64,000 nt of DNA, from assembly GCF_023612095.1 (NCBI RefSeq), contig NZ_CP086235.1, positions 3,173,501-3,237,500 of the forward strand, read 5' to 3'. Shown one piece after another: positions 35,532 through 43,361 of this stretch (position 1 is its first letter; every line of letters begins with the position of its first letter). A program made the position numbers and the translations under genes. The notes under the pieces were generated by a model. The model did not search any database, had not been told where the DNA came from, and worked only from the letters and a program-made list of their open reading frames with translations. Source of the DNA: Cytobacillus firmus (GTDB lineage Bacteria; Bacillota; Bacilli; Bacillales; Cytobacillaceae).

Positions 35532-35822
35532 CTATGGCGTTTGTTGATACTTATCTTGTTTTCTAACCAGCTTCGATGTTTCTTTGTATTGAAGGACATT
35601 ATAGCCTATTCTCATTTTTGAAATTGTCCCTTTAAGAGCGGTTTCATGATCGCCTTCCCGTTCCGTATAGAGTGTAACAAGATCTGAGACTGATCGTGCC
35701 AGCATTTCTATTACATGTTTCAAGTCTTCATGACGATAAGTGGTGTTGTCTTCCATTAGCTGCTCGAGGATATCCTGAGATAAGCTTTTCACTCTGTATG
35801 CTTTTTCTTTTTCAAGGTTCAT
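35532..35822 (-). CDS. Hypothetical helical protein
   Basis: A 96-residue charged, all-helical protein (LSQDILEQLMEDNTTYRHED, HVIEMLARSVSDLVTLY). No signal peptide, membrane segment or known motif. ATG 35822 has only a weak GGCGGGA site. Upstream of ptsH on the same strand but separated by 446 bases, so it is probably an independent unit. Confidence 0.65.
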   Translation of the reverse strand: MNLEKEKAYRVKSLSQDILEQLMEDNTTYRHEDLKHVIEMLARSVSDLVTLYTEREGDHETALKGTISKMRIGYNVLQYKETSKLVRKQDKYQQTP

Positions 35823-35905
35823 CTGTTTATCCCGCCTTTTTGATTAATTTCTCAATTATATGCGGGCAAGAAGGGTGAAATGCTGTGAGCTTGGCTAAGA
35901 AAACA

Positions 35906-36703
35906 CTAGTTTTTTCCCTCAGGAAAAAATTGGGCATCCTGATTGAAAAAGTTTTTATAAGATAGAAGGATAAATAAAATTACAGATAAACCTACACTGC
36001 CCAAAATCCCCAGCAGAATGACAATCTGATATTCAATCGCAAGCAACGGACTTACTCCCGATAATATCTGCCCGGTCATCATACCAGGCAAAAAAATGAT
36101 GCCCATTCCAAGCATATTGTTTATAGTCGGCAGAACAGCGGAATCAAAAGAATGATTAACATATGGCTTAACTGCAGTTTTGGGTTCAGCACCAAGCATC
36201 AGGGCACCCTCGATCATATCTCTTTGGGAGGTAAAGGAATTCAGAAGCTCCTTTACACTCAGCGTGATGCCTGTCATGGAGTTGCCAATTATCATGCCTG
36301 CAATTGGAATAAAGTAGCGGGGATCATACCATGGCTCAAAATGAATAACAACAAAATTAAAATATATTAAACAAAATGCTGTACCTGTTATGATGGAAAT
36401 CGCAATGGTTTTTTTTAGACTTACTGACAGTCTGGTTCCAGCCTGTTTATAGATTGTGTAAATTGCAAAACCTTCCATAATACAGATCACACCTAACGTT
36501 AAGAACGGATTGGAAAGTTCAAATAGATAGGTTAATACATAGCCTGCAATCACAAGCTGAAGTGTCATTCTGAAAGCAGCCATTGCCAGCATTTTTTGAC
36601 GAGCGATGCCTCTCACCTTGAAGATTAAGATTAGAAGCAGTACAAATAGGTAAGCTGATATTAGTCTCCAAAGTTCAATATCAATAATTGAGCTATTTTC
36701 CAT
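35906..36703 (-). CDS. FetB-like ABC transporter permease
   Basis: A 265-residue UPF0014/YbbM-type permease with about seven membrane helices. IEGALMLGAEPKTAVKP is the conserved cytoplasmic loop that contacts the ATPase; MGIIFLPGMMTGQILSG is the family block near the C-terminus. E. coli FetB exports or handles iron with FetA; the substrate here is not known. ATG 36703 follows GGAGGAG. Its ATPase lies upstream at 37114-37749 but is separated by 410 bases filled with repeats. Confidence 0.85.
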   Translation of the reverse strand: MENSSIIDIELWRLISAYLFVLLLILIFKVRGIARQKMLAMAAFRMTLQLVIAGYVLTYLFELSNPFLTLGVICIMEGFAIYTIYKQAGTRLSVSLKKTIAISIITGTAFCLIYFNFVVIHFEPWYDPRYFIPIAGMIIGNSMTGITLSVKELLNSFTSQRDMIEGALMLGAEPKTAVKPYVNHSFDSAVLPTINNMLGMGIIFLPGMMTGQILSGVSPLLAIEYQIVILLGILGSVGLSVILFILLSYKNFFNQDAQFFPEGKN

Positions 36704-36747
36704 CAGACTCCTCCATAGGTGTTTTCTCCATCTCTTCCGCAGACCGG

Positions 36748-36912
36748 GATAAAGTGAAACTTCAATCAGCGGGGGCTTTCCTTATCCCCCACTGATTGTT
36801 AGTCACGTTCTAGTGTCGCTAAGATCTCCGCTAGCGCTTCGATCAATCGATACTACGAACCCGATTGGTTCAACTAAGCCTCTGCCTGCGCGTCGGCAAG
36901 TTTCACTGTATC
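36748..36912. repeat. MITE-like element with 15-bp terminal inverted repeats
   Basis: GATAAAGTGAAACTT at 36748-36762 and AAGTTTCACTGTATC at 36898-36912 are inverse complements with one mismatch. The interior is highly structured (TCAGCGGGGG / CCCCCACTGA hairpin near the left end) and has no coding frame. The 165-bp size and ends suggest a non-autonomous element or structured RNA repeat. Confidence 0.65.
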
Positions 36913-36938
36913 TCACCAATCGGGCCTTTACATTATAA

Positions 36939-37057
36939 AGCGAGGCGACTTGCCTTGGGGTGACAAGCATAAGACGAGCAGATGGCGGGGAGTGCTTTTC
37001 TTCCCCTCAGCTGATTGGCTTATGACCTTGAGCCCCTAGGAGCCGCAGCTAGATCGG
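36939..37057. repeat. Partial copy of intergenic repeat family A
   Basis: GCGAGGCGACTTGCC, GACAAGCATAAGACGAGC and CCTAGGAGCCGCAGCTAGA also occur, with minor changes, in the long copy at 53866-54110. It lies just beyond the MITE-like element between the ABC ATPase and permease genes. Confidence 0.7.
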
Positions 37058-37113
37058 GCAGTTTGGGCCCCACTTATCCTCCTTTGATTCATCTGAGTCT
37101 TGAAGTGGGGGTC

Positions 37114-37749
37114 TTACTGCCCGTTAGACTGCGATAAATATATTCTTTCTTCTGCGAATTGTTCATTGACTGTATTGGAGTGGGTTATCATGAGTAATGA
37201 AGCTTGTTTCTTTTTGATTTCACGTATAAAGTACTCCAAAATCATCATCTCAGTGTCTTCGTCAAGTGCAGAAGTCGGCTCATCCAGCAGATAAACATCT
37301 GCTTTAAGGAGCAGGATTCTTGCCAATGCCAGACGCTGTTTTTCCCCGCCTGAAAGAGTTCCTGCATCTTCATGAAGCTCCTTAGTCATCTGCATATTAT
37401 GTATAGCCTGTTTAAGTATTTCATCATCACAAGGTTTCTTTCCGTTAAGCTTATAACCCATAATCAGGTTCTCTTTTATTGTGCCCGGAAAAATTAATGG
37501 AACCTGCGATAGCATGATTACTTTTCTCCTGTGCTGGACAGAGTCGATTTCTTTCAGCGAAGTGCCTTTATAAAAAATTTCACCTGAATCAGGGGTAATC
37601 ATTTTGTTCAGGGTCTTCAAAAGAGTTGATTTTCCAGCACCGCTCTCTCCGGTGATACAGGTTACTTTATCTTTTTTTATGTCAAGATGATTCACATTTA
37701 TAATGTTATTAACTCTTAAATCTCTAATGGAGAATAAATCTGTTGTCAT
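37114..37749 (-). CDS. FetA-like ABC transporter ATPase
   Basis: A 211-residue ATPase: Walker A GESGAGKST near residue 32, Q-loop LSQVPLIF, signature LSGGEKQRLALAR, Walker B VYLLDEPTSALDED and switch His in MITHS. Family context with the UPF0014 permease 410 bases downstream indicates an iron- or metal-linked FetAB-type exporter. ATG 37749 follows AAAGGAG; the upstream in-frame Met adds six residues inside that region. Confidence 0.88.
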   Translation of the reverse strand: MTTDLFSIRDLRVNNIINVNHLDIKKDKVTCITGESGAGKSTLLKTLNKMITPDSGEIFYKGTSLKEIDSVQHRRKVIMLSQVPLIFPGTIKENLIMGYKLNGKKPCDDEILKQAIHNMQMTKELHEDAGTLSGGEKQRLALARILLLKADVYLLDEPTSALDEDTEMMILEYFIREIKKKQASLLMITHSNTVNEQFAEERIYLSQSNGQ

Positions 37750-37860
37750 ATGCCGCTCCTTTTCCATTTTCCGTATACCCTCTAGCTTATCCCCTTAATC
37801 ACAAAAGCTTGCTATGGTAATTAAAATATTCCATATAAAATATTTTCACCTATTAATGTT

Positions 37861-38040
37861 GCCCGTTGATTTCCGCTCCAGGATGCTCAGCGAACCGCGG
37901 GGCAGGCGGTGAGCCTCCTCGACGCTGCGCGTCTGCGGGGTCTCACCTGTCCCGCTACTCCCGCAGGAGTCTCGCACCTTCCGCTCCAATCAACTCAGTA
38001 AATAATATACAAATAGCAGCAAACCTTGCGAAAACAGCCT
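37861..38040. repeat. Intergenic repeat family B, copy 1
   Basis: GC-rich stretch opening GTTGATTTCCGCTCC, with GGTGAGCCTCCTCG, GCGGGGTCTCACCTGTCCCG, CTCCCGCAGGAGTCTCG and closing TTCCGCTCCAATCAAC, then a shared tail ACCTTGCGAAAACAGCCT. The GTTGATT / AATCAAC ends are inverted. Copy 2 is at 47440-47684. Confidence 0.8.
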
Positions 38041-38048
38041 AAAAATAA

Positions 38049-38077
38049 AAACGCACAGATTAAAAATCCATGCGTTT
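38049..38077 (-). terminator. Terminator of the HxHxNLLGW membrane protein gene
   Basis: AAACGCA/TGCGTTT stem with a 15-base loop and T-rich flank on the minus strand. Confidence 0.6.
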
Positions 38078-38087
38078 AGTATAGTGG

Positions 38088-38459
38088 CTATTGTTCTTTT
38101 AAGTTTTTCAGTATGTTCCAAACGAAAATTAAAATGCCGGCAGCTGTAATAGTGGCTCCAATAGCAGTACCGGGAAGAAAAGCATTATTTTCTGTAACCA
38201 GTACTAAAGACAGTGATATCATCATGATAGGAAGGCCGATATTATGAAGCCAAAAATGCCATTTCCCGGCTTTCCCTTCTGCAAGAGCAGGAAACAAGTA
38301 GTATAGAATTCCTGCCAAAGTCAAGGACGTCCATCCGAGTAAATTAATATGGACATGAACAGGACCTAATAGATAAGAATGAGTACTCGACATATAATAC
38401 CCCAGAAGAATCCCCACAGCAAAGTATACGGATGAAATCTTAATCATAGTAATACCCAT
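38088..38459 (-). CDS. Four-TM protein with haem-copper oxidase-like motif
   Basis: A 123-residue membrane protein with four predicted helices. HVHINLLGWTSLTLAGILYY near residue 36 looks like a helix of NorB/cbb3-type oxidase subunit I, and HFWLHNIGLP adds two His. The full oxidase has about 12 helices, so this is not a working oxidase subunit by itself. It may be a small haem or metal membrane protein or a remnant family. ATG 38459 follows GGGAGGGG. Confidence 0.7.
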   Translation of the reverse strand: MGITMIKISSVYFAVGILLGYYMSSTHSYLLGPVHVHINLLGWTSLTLAGILYYLFPALAEGKAGKWHFWLHNIGLPIMMISLSLVLVTENNAFLPGTAIGATITAAGILIFVWNILKNLKEQ

Positions 38460-38610
38460 TGAACCCCTCCCATAAATCGTTCTAAAGCATTAATAAAATA
38501 TGAGCCTATAGAACCATTTAGAACAAGGGATTTGTTCCTCTTTCTAACTTTTTCACCATCTTTATAGTTAATTTACAAAGGGTTTTTATTTAAAGGAGAA
38601 TAGAAACTTA

Positions 38611-39354
38611 TTATTCTTCATAAATCATTTTCCTTGTCATGCCTCCATCCACTGTAATATTTTCACCTGTTATAAAATCATTCTCCGGATGGGCTAAAAA
38701 TAGGCAAGTCCTTGCAATGTCGCCGGGTTTTCCAACTCTGTTGGAAAAATGCTGTTTATGGTCAACCTCTCTGAGACTTTCATAATCGCCTGTTTCAATC
38801 CAGCCGGGGCTTATGCAATTAACCCTGATCCCTTTTTCAGCAAGGCTACTGGCCATCGCGTGGGTAATGGCTGCAATACCTCCTTTTGAAGCTGAGTATG
38901 CTTCTGTCCCGCTTTCTGACATTACCGCTCTTGTTGATGAAAGGTTGATAATACAGGAACCTTGTTTCATCAATTTGGCAGCCTCCCTGCTGCACAGGAA
39001 TACACTTCGAAGATTCGTATTGATTACTTCCTCCCACATTTCCACACTTAAATCAAAGAACGAATGAAACTTTGATATGCCTGCATTATTTATCAGGATA
39101 TCTATAGCACCAAATGCCTCAAATGATTTTGTGATTAGTTCCTTTATTTCAGTTTCTTTCTTAACATCTGTTTTAATGAACAGGCTATTCATGCCCGTTT
39201 GATTCAAATGTTCTTCTAACTGTTTTCCCTTCATTTCATCAATGTCAGCGATAACAACATTGGCCTCCTTCCTTGCGAATGACTCTCCTATACTCCCGCC
39301 TATTCCGCTGGCGCCTCCTGTAACAATGACTGTTTTTCCTTTAAAATCGTTCAT
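38611..39354 (-). CDS. Short-chain dehydrogenase/reductase
   Basis: A 247-residue SDR. NAD(P) site TGGASGIGGS at residues 12-21, acidic ADIDE after strand 2 pointing to NAD, NNAGIS, catalytic Ser in NLSSTRAV and YSASKGG. The C-terminal TVDGGMTRKM is typical. The substrate is not evident; glucose-1-dehydrogenase and 3-oxoacyl-ACP reductase-like SDRs are nearest in appearance. It may correspond to B. subtilis YkvO by location. Monocistronic. Confidence 0.85.
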   Translation of the reverse strand: MNDFKGKTVIVTGGASGIGGSIGESFARKEANVVIADIDEMKGKQLEEHLNQTGMNSLFIKTDVKKETEIKELITKSFEAFGAIDILINNAGISKFHSFFDLSVEMWEEVINTNLRSVFLCSREAAKLMKQGSCIINLSSTRAVMSESGTEAYSASKGGIAAITHAMASSLAEKGIRVNCISPGWIETGDYESLREVDHKQHFSNRVGKPGDIARTCLFLAHPENDFITGENITVDGGMTRKMIYEE

Positions 39355-39435
39355 GCTTGCACATCCCTTCGAAATTATCTATTGCTTTTATACCCAGTTT
39401 TCTTTGCTTTCTATTCAATTACATTGCATAGACAT

Positions 39436-39470
39436 AGCAAAGACACCTGATATGATCAAGTGTCTTTGCT
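39436..39470. terminator. Hairpin between the SDR and the 64-residue gene
   Basis: Perfect 11-base arms AGCAAAGACAC / GTGTCTTTGCT with a 13-base loop and no clean T run. It merges directly into the heptamer array. Confidence 0.5.
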
Positions 39471-39492
39471 ATTTGCTATTTGCTATTTGCTA
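39465..39492. repeat. Heptamer tandem repeat
   Basis: Four exact copies of TTTGCTA, followed by the degenerate TTTATTTGC. The first copy lies in the right arm of the preceding hairpin, so the array may have grown from it by slippage. Confidence 0.85.
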
Positions 39493-39517
39493 TTTATTTG
39501 CAGCTTCATACCTTTAT

Positions 39518-39712
39518 TCAGCTTCGGGGTGAATCTAAATATTGATATATAACATGTCCGCCTCTTTGTGCGATTCCGCGAAAATGTTTAAAGTCCTCCC
39601 TTTTTACGATGACACTGCGAAAAGGAAGAAAATCTTCTTTTGACACATGATATTCAGAGATGGTTCCATTTTTTAATTGTTCAAGCACTTCCTGAATTTG
39701 TTCATGATTCAT
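39518..39712 (-). CDS. Hypothetical small protein
   Basis: A 64-residue basic/acidic protein beginning [20 protein letters not shown], then [20 protein letters not shown] and [12 protein letters not shown] mixed alpha/beta DNA-binding-like shape is possible but no family is recognised. ATG 39712 is preceded by AAAGGGAG. Confidence 0.65.
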   Translation of the reverse strand: MNHEQIQEVLEQLKNGTISEYHVSKEDFLPFRSVIVKREDFKHFRGIAQRGGHVIYQYLDSPRS

Positions 39713-39986
39713 TATCCAGAACTCCCTTTTATTTCATTCTTTCTTAATCATAAATAAAGTGCTGCCAATTTTGAAGCATCAAATATTATATATGCACATC
39801 AATATTTTTTCTGAATATTGAATATTTTTAATGTGCAAAAGAATTTTATCTGGTATAATATTACCAACCTAAAGAATGTAACATTTTACTTTAGCAACAC
39901 CGAATTGCAAAATTCTTTACGCATTTCAAAATATAGTGCAAACTGTTACTACCAGCGAAAGAAATGGATAAAAGGAGAGATGCTTT

Positions 39987-40175
39987 TTGAAGAAAGCAGA
40001 GGTTGGCAATATTATTGAGTTTCGTGACGGACTACAGGGCATTGTAGAAAAAGTAAATGAGAATTCAGTTATTGTAGATTTAACGTACATGGATAACTAC
40101 CGGGATCTCGAGTTAGATCAGAGAACAGTTATCAATCATAAAAATTATAAGGTTGTCAGAGAATCAGCAGTATAA
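39987..40175 (+). CDS. ykvS: YkvS family protein (DUF2187)
   Basis: A 62-residue SH3-like beta protein of the DUF2187 family: KKAEVGNIIEFRDGLQGIVE, NSVIVDLTYMDN, VINHKNYKVV. Function unknown. TTG 39987 follows AAAGGAGAG. TATAAT at 39854-39859 in the 274-base upstream gap could be the -10, giving a long leader. Confidence 0.88.
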   Translation: MKKAEVGNIIEFRDGLQGIVEKVNENSVIVDLTYMDNYRDLELDQRTVINHKNYKVVRESAV

Positions 40176-40213
40176 AAAAGGGAAAAATGAAAGCGTATTC
40201 TTACGTCACTTTA

Positions 40214-40243
40214 AAAAGCAGCTCTTTTGCTGCTTTTTATTTT
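40214..40243 (+). terminator. Terminator after ykvS
   Basis: AAAAGCAGC/GCTGCTTTT arms, loop TCTTTT, then TTATTTTT. Confidence 0.85.
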
Positions 40244-40309
40244 TGCCTTTTGTCTGATCCGAATCACTGCCCTTTTATAATTAGGGCCCCCGTATAGGAG
40301 GCCGTAATT

Positions 40310-40420
40310 TTATTCTTTTTCTCCTGACAGCTCTTTTAAGGATTTCACTTTTCCATGAGGATGCTGATCCTGCTTTCTAACTGTCCAGGCACGCTCTTTT
40401 TCTCTTTTTGATTTCGTCAT
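40310..40420 (-). CDS. DUF6254-like micro-protein
   Basis: A 36-residue basic protein, MTKSKREKERAWTVRKQDQH then PHGKVKSLKELSGEKE. This sequence pattern recalls the DUF6254 family of Bacillaceae from memory; function unknown. ATG 40420 has GGGAGG at close to ideal spacing. Confidence 0.78.
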   Translation of the reverse strand: MTKSKREKERAWTVRKQDQHPHGKVKSLKELSGEKE

Positions 40421-40570
40421 TATACATACCTCCCTTCATATGGGCTTATGATTCGCATTTCTGCATTATTTTATCTTAGCGTTACCAAAGAAATCTTTTC
40501 CTTACTTTTTATGTTTGTTTTTTGTTAGAATAGTGTTTGGTTATTTTTTGCTTGAAAGGAGTTAAATAAT

Positions 40571-41182
40571 TTGAAAAATATTGCTGCAGATGTCCGTTTT
40601 ATTGGCGGGCTGGTACTCGCTCATCTGCTTATGTATTTTACATTTCAAGATAAATCAATTTTCTGGTATATCTTTTCTGCCTCTTTACTGCTGCTAATCA
40701 GTTACTCCATCATAATGGAGGAAGTGGAAGACAAGGCTTCTTTTGGGACATTCATTACCTATGGAACACTTTCAGGTTTTCTTCTATACGGACTGTTTTG
40801 GATGGGATACAGTTTATTTGATATGCTCAGCCTCCCCTTAGTTAATCAGGTTGTGCAATTATACGGCCGATTTTCACCTTCGTTTATTTGGCACTATATT
40901 GTGCTTATATTAATCATAGTTCCTGGAGAAGAGGTGTTTTGGAGAGGGTTCGTTCAAAAAAGATTAATGAAACATACGACTGTTAAGGTAAGCATCATTA
41001 TATCTTCTCTCCTCTATACTTCTGTCCATTTTTATTCAGGATACTGGATGCTCGCTTTTGCAGCATTAATCGCAGGCCTCTTCTGGGGATGGCTATATGC
41101 CTGGAAAAGAAGCATTCCCTTAGTAATCGTCTCCCATCTGATTTTTGACTTGTTATTATTCGTTCTGCTCCCATTTAATTAG
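40571..41182 (+). CDS. CPBP intramembrane glutamic endopeptidase
   Basis: A 203-residue membrane protein with about six helices. The CAAX/CPBP motifs are visible: motif 1 PGEEVFWRGFVQ (EExxxR), motif 2 His in SVHFYSG, and motif 3 VSHLIFD. Related proteins cleave prenylated or bacteriocin-like substrates; the target here is unknown. TTG 40571 is 7-9 bases after AAAGGAG. Monocistronic, with its own terminator. Confidence 0.88.
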   Translation: MKNIAADVRFIGGLVLAHLLMYFTFQDKSIFWYIFSASLLLLISYSIIMEEVEDKASFGTFITYGTLSGFLLYGLFWMGYSLFDMLSLPLVNQVVQLYGRFSPSFIWHYIVLILIIVPGEEVFWRGFVQKRLMKHTTVKVSIIISSLLYTSVHFYSGYWMLAFAALIAGLFWGWLYAWKRSIPLVIVSHLIFDLLLFVLLPFN

Positions 41183-41211
41183 ATGTACTTCCACTGACTG
41201 CAGTGATGATC

Positions 41212-41240
41212 AGACAATTCTTCGAGGATTGTCTTTTTTA
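41212..41240 (+). terminator. Terminator after the CPBP gene
   Basis: AGACAAT/ATTGTCT arms, 9-base loop, T6 run. Confidence 0.8.
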
Positions 41241-41372
41241 AATTTTTGTTGAGTCTTGTCGATGTTTTACATAAATGGTAATGTACAAATAAATAGGAAT
41301 TTATATGTAACTCTTTTTTTTCAAATACGTCTAATTTTGCAAAGGCGCTGACACACAACGGGAGGAAGGAAC

Positions 41373-42059
41373 ATGATGAAAACTTTGGCGAAATTTATGT
41401 TAATGCTGGGAGTTATTGCTGCTATCCTGGCAGGGTGCGGAACAGCTCAGGGTGATCCTGGCAATGGAGCAGGATCTGGGCAAAATGAAGAAGAAAAAGG
41501 TTCGGATGAACAGGATGGACAAGAGCAAAGTGAAGAGGAAGAATCATCAGAAGATGGCACAGATGGAGAAGGAAATAGTGTAATAAGGATCCTTGAGCAG
41601 AATATGACTTATTCAGTTGAGGGTGAAACGAAGGAAGACACAGCCTTCCTGAAGCATAGTGATAATCAAAGTTATTCAATGTATGTTCTGCCGGAATATG
41701 AATTAACTGCCGAGGAACCAAATAAGGATGTTTTGTACCTCACGGAAAATGATCAGATATTCATGCGGATTGAACTCCTGCCGGATGATGCAGATTGGGG
41801 CATGATCGAAGAAAACACTAAAGCACAGCTTGAAGCTGTCAGCGAAAACGTACAAACATCTAAAGCTCCTTCAGATGATTTTTACAAAGATGCTTCTGTA
41901 ATGAGAGCCGAAGGAAACGGTGAGAAGGTTTCTGCCTATCTTGTAAAAAATGATGATCTTTCACTGAAGCTTACCCTATTCAATAAAGAAGACGCAGACC
42001 ATGAAGATGCTTTCCTGCAGATGGCGAAAACCATTATGAAAGAGAAGCCGCAAGAATAA
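41373..42059 (+). CDS. Acidic lipoprotein of unknown function
   Basis: A 228-residue lipoprotein. Signal ending GVIAAILAGC with Cys near residue 22, then about 45 residues of Glu/Ser/Gly-rich low complexity that serve as a tether, and a compact domain (ILEQNMTYSVEGETKEDTAF, YVLPEYELTAEEPNKDVLYL) of about 150 residues. No family is recognised. ATG 41373 follows GGAGGAAGG. Confidence 0.78.
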   Translation: MMKTLAKFMLMLGVIAAILAGCGTAQGDPGNGAGSGQNEEEKGSDEQDGQEQSEEEESSEDGTDGEGNSVIRILEQNMTYSVEGETKEDTAFLKHSDNQSYSMYVLPEYELTAEEPNKDVLYLTENDQIFMRIELLPDDADWGMIEENTKAQLEAVSENVQTSKAPSDDFYKDASVMRAEGNGEKVSAYLVKNDDLSLKLTLFNKEDADHEDAFLQMAKTIMKEKPQE

Positions 42060-42068
42060 TATGAATTG

Positions 42069-42104
42069 AAAGAGATCCATGTAAAAAGGATCTCTTTTCA
42101 TTTT
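42069..42104. terminator. Terminator after the acidic lipoprotein gene
   Basis: Perfect arms AAAGAGATCC / GGATCTCTTT with a 9-base loop and T runs; faces ykvI from the other side. Confidence 0.85.
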
Positions 42105-42110
42105 TCAGGT

Positions 42111-43163
42111 TTATTTCCCCTTACTTCCATCATCAAACGGCTTCATCCACAGAAGAATAATAAAAGTCAAACTCACATATCCAAAGACCGGATATAAATA
42201 CGAAAGCAATGTCCCATAATTGATTAAACTGATAAAGTAACAAACGACAAAGATAAAACCCACAATAATAATACTTGGTACGGAAAAGTGTTTTTTCACC
42301 TGTCTCTCAATGCCAAACACATTCCCAATAACAGACGTGAAAATCTCCCCATAGATGACAAACACAAATATCCAATAGAACGATGATGCCAATGTCTTTA
42401 CAATGGCGGCCATCGGGATATCATATGCTTCCAGATTAGGCAGCATCATCAGTGTTAAATGGCTGGAAAGAAGAATAAGAGTCAATGCGGCTCCCCCAAG
42501 ATATCCTCCCCATTTAATTGTCCGTTCATCATTTATTTCAGAAGCCACAGGCACCAGGACTGCCTGCGCCAATGTTAAATTCAGGGCTGTATAAGAAAAC
42601 GGAGCCACAACCGCTTTCCATCCATCTTCAGCATATGGGATAAACAGAACCTGTTCAGCAAAATTAGGAAGCTTCATGCTTATAAACAATAATATAAAAC
42701 TAAATGCTATCATCATTGGAACGACAAATGTATTAACAGCAAATAATCCCCGAATGCCCACTACCATTGTAATAATCGTTAACCCTATCGTTATGAGCAA
42801 TCCTGCAGTCTTGCTGATGCCAATCTGTTCCTCAAACACGGCCCCTGCACCTGACAGCATAACAGCGCATACGCCAAGGAGCATAAACAGCATTAGTATA
42901 TTAATGGCAGAACCAAAAAATTTTCCAAATAGGTATTCATTTAATTCCTGGTAGGATGCTGCTTTTATCTTTGCAGAGATTCTCATTAACTTTGAACCGA
43001 GAAAAATAAAGATATAACCGCTCATCAGTATCCCAATTAAACCGATAAAACCAAATCGGGAAAAAAACTCTACAATCTCCCTGCCAGTGGCAAAGCCCGC
43101 GCCTACCACGGTTCCCACATAAACGGCAGCGATCTGGAAAGCTGCCCCCCAATTCGTCTTCAC
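42111..43163 (-). CDS. ykvI: YkvI family membrane transporter
   Basis: A 350-residue protein with about ten membrane helices of the YkvI/APC-superfamily kind. The first helix has AVYVGTVVGAGFATGREIVE, a motif shared with amino acid-polyamine transporters around the substrate site. Substrate unknown. GTG 43163 follows AAAGGAGGAG. Convergent with the lipoprotein gene and divergent from clpE. Confidence 0.87.
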   Translation of the reverse strand: MKTNWGAAFQIAAVYVGTVVGAGFATGREIVEFFSRFGFIGLIGILMSGYIFIFLGSKLMRISAKIKAASYQELNEYLFGKFFGSAINILMLFMLLGVCAVMLSGAGAVFEEQIGISKTAGLLITIGLTIITMVVGIRGLFAVNTFVVPMMIAFSFILLFISMKLPNFAEQVLFIPYAEDGWKAVVAPFSYTALNLTLAQAVLVPVASEINDERTIKWGGYLGGAALTLILLSSHLTLMMLPNLEAYDIPMAAIVKTLASSFYWIFVFVIYGEIFTSVIGNVFGIERQVKKHFSVPSIIIVGFIFVVCYFISLINYGTLLSYLYPVFGYVSLTFIILLWMKPFDDGSKGK

Positions 43164-43272
43164 TTAATCTCCTCCTTCCTTTCCAATATATGTAGGCTGG
43201 TACAAACAAAGACGAGCTTTTTTGCATTTAAAGGCAAACTGCAAAAAGGTTAAAAATACCAAAACAAACTAC

Positions 43273-43301
43273 TTGAAAGTCAAATAAGGTCAAATTATAC
43301 T
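43273..43301 (+). promoter_or_regulatory. clpE promoter
   Basis: TTGAAA (43273-43278), 17-base spacer, TATACT (43296-43301). The first CtsR operator fills the spacer exactly. Confidence 0.8.
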
Positions 43302-43328
43302 ATATGCATAAGGTCAAATATAGTCAAA
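43278..43328. promoter_or_regulatory. Two CtsR operators upstream of clpE
   Basis: AGTCAAATAAGGTCAAA at 43278-43294 and GGTCAAATATAGTCAAA at 43312-43328 match the CtsR heptad repeat GGTCAAANANRGTCAAA. One sits between -35 and -10 and the other just past the start point, so heat and protein stress should derepress clpE. Confidence 0.9.
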
Positions 43329-43361
43329 GTCAGACCAAATCTATTAATGGAGGTATGCAAA

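Noticed and set aside
36720..37060. Possible RNA gene from the strong hairpins between the ABC genes
   Set aside because: The hairpins are explained by repeat elements that recur in the window; no specific RNA family was recognised.
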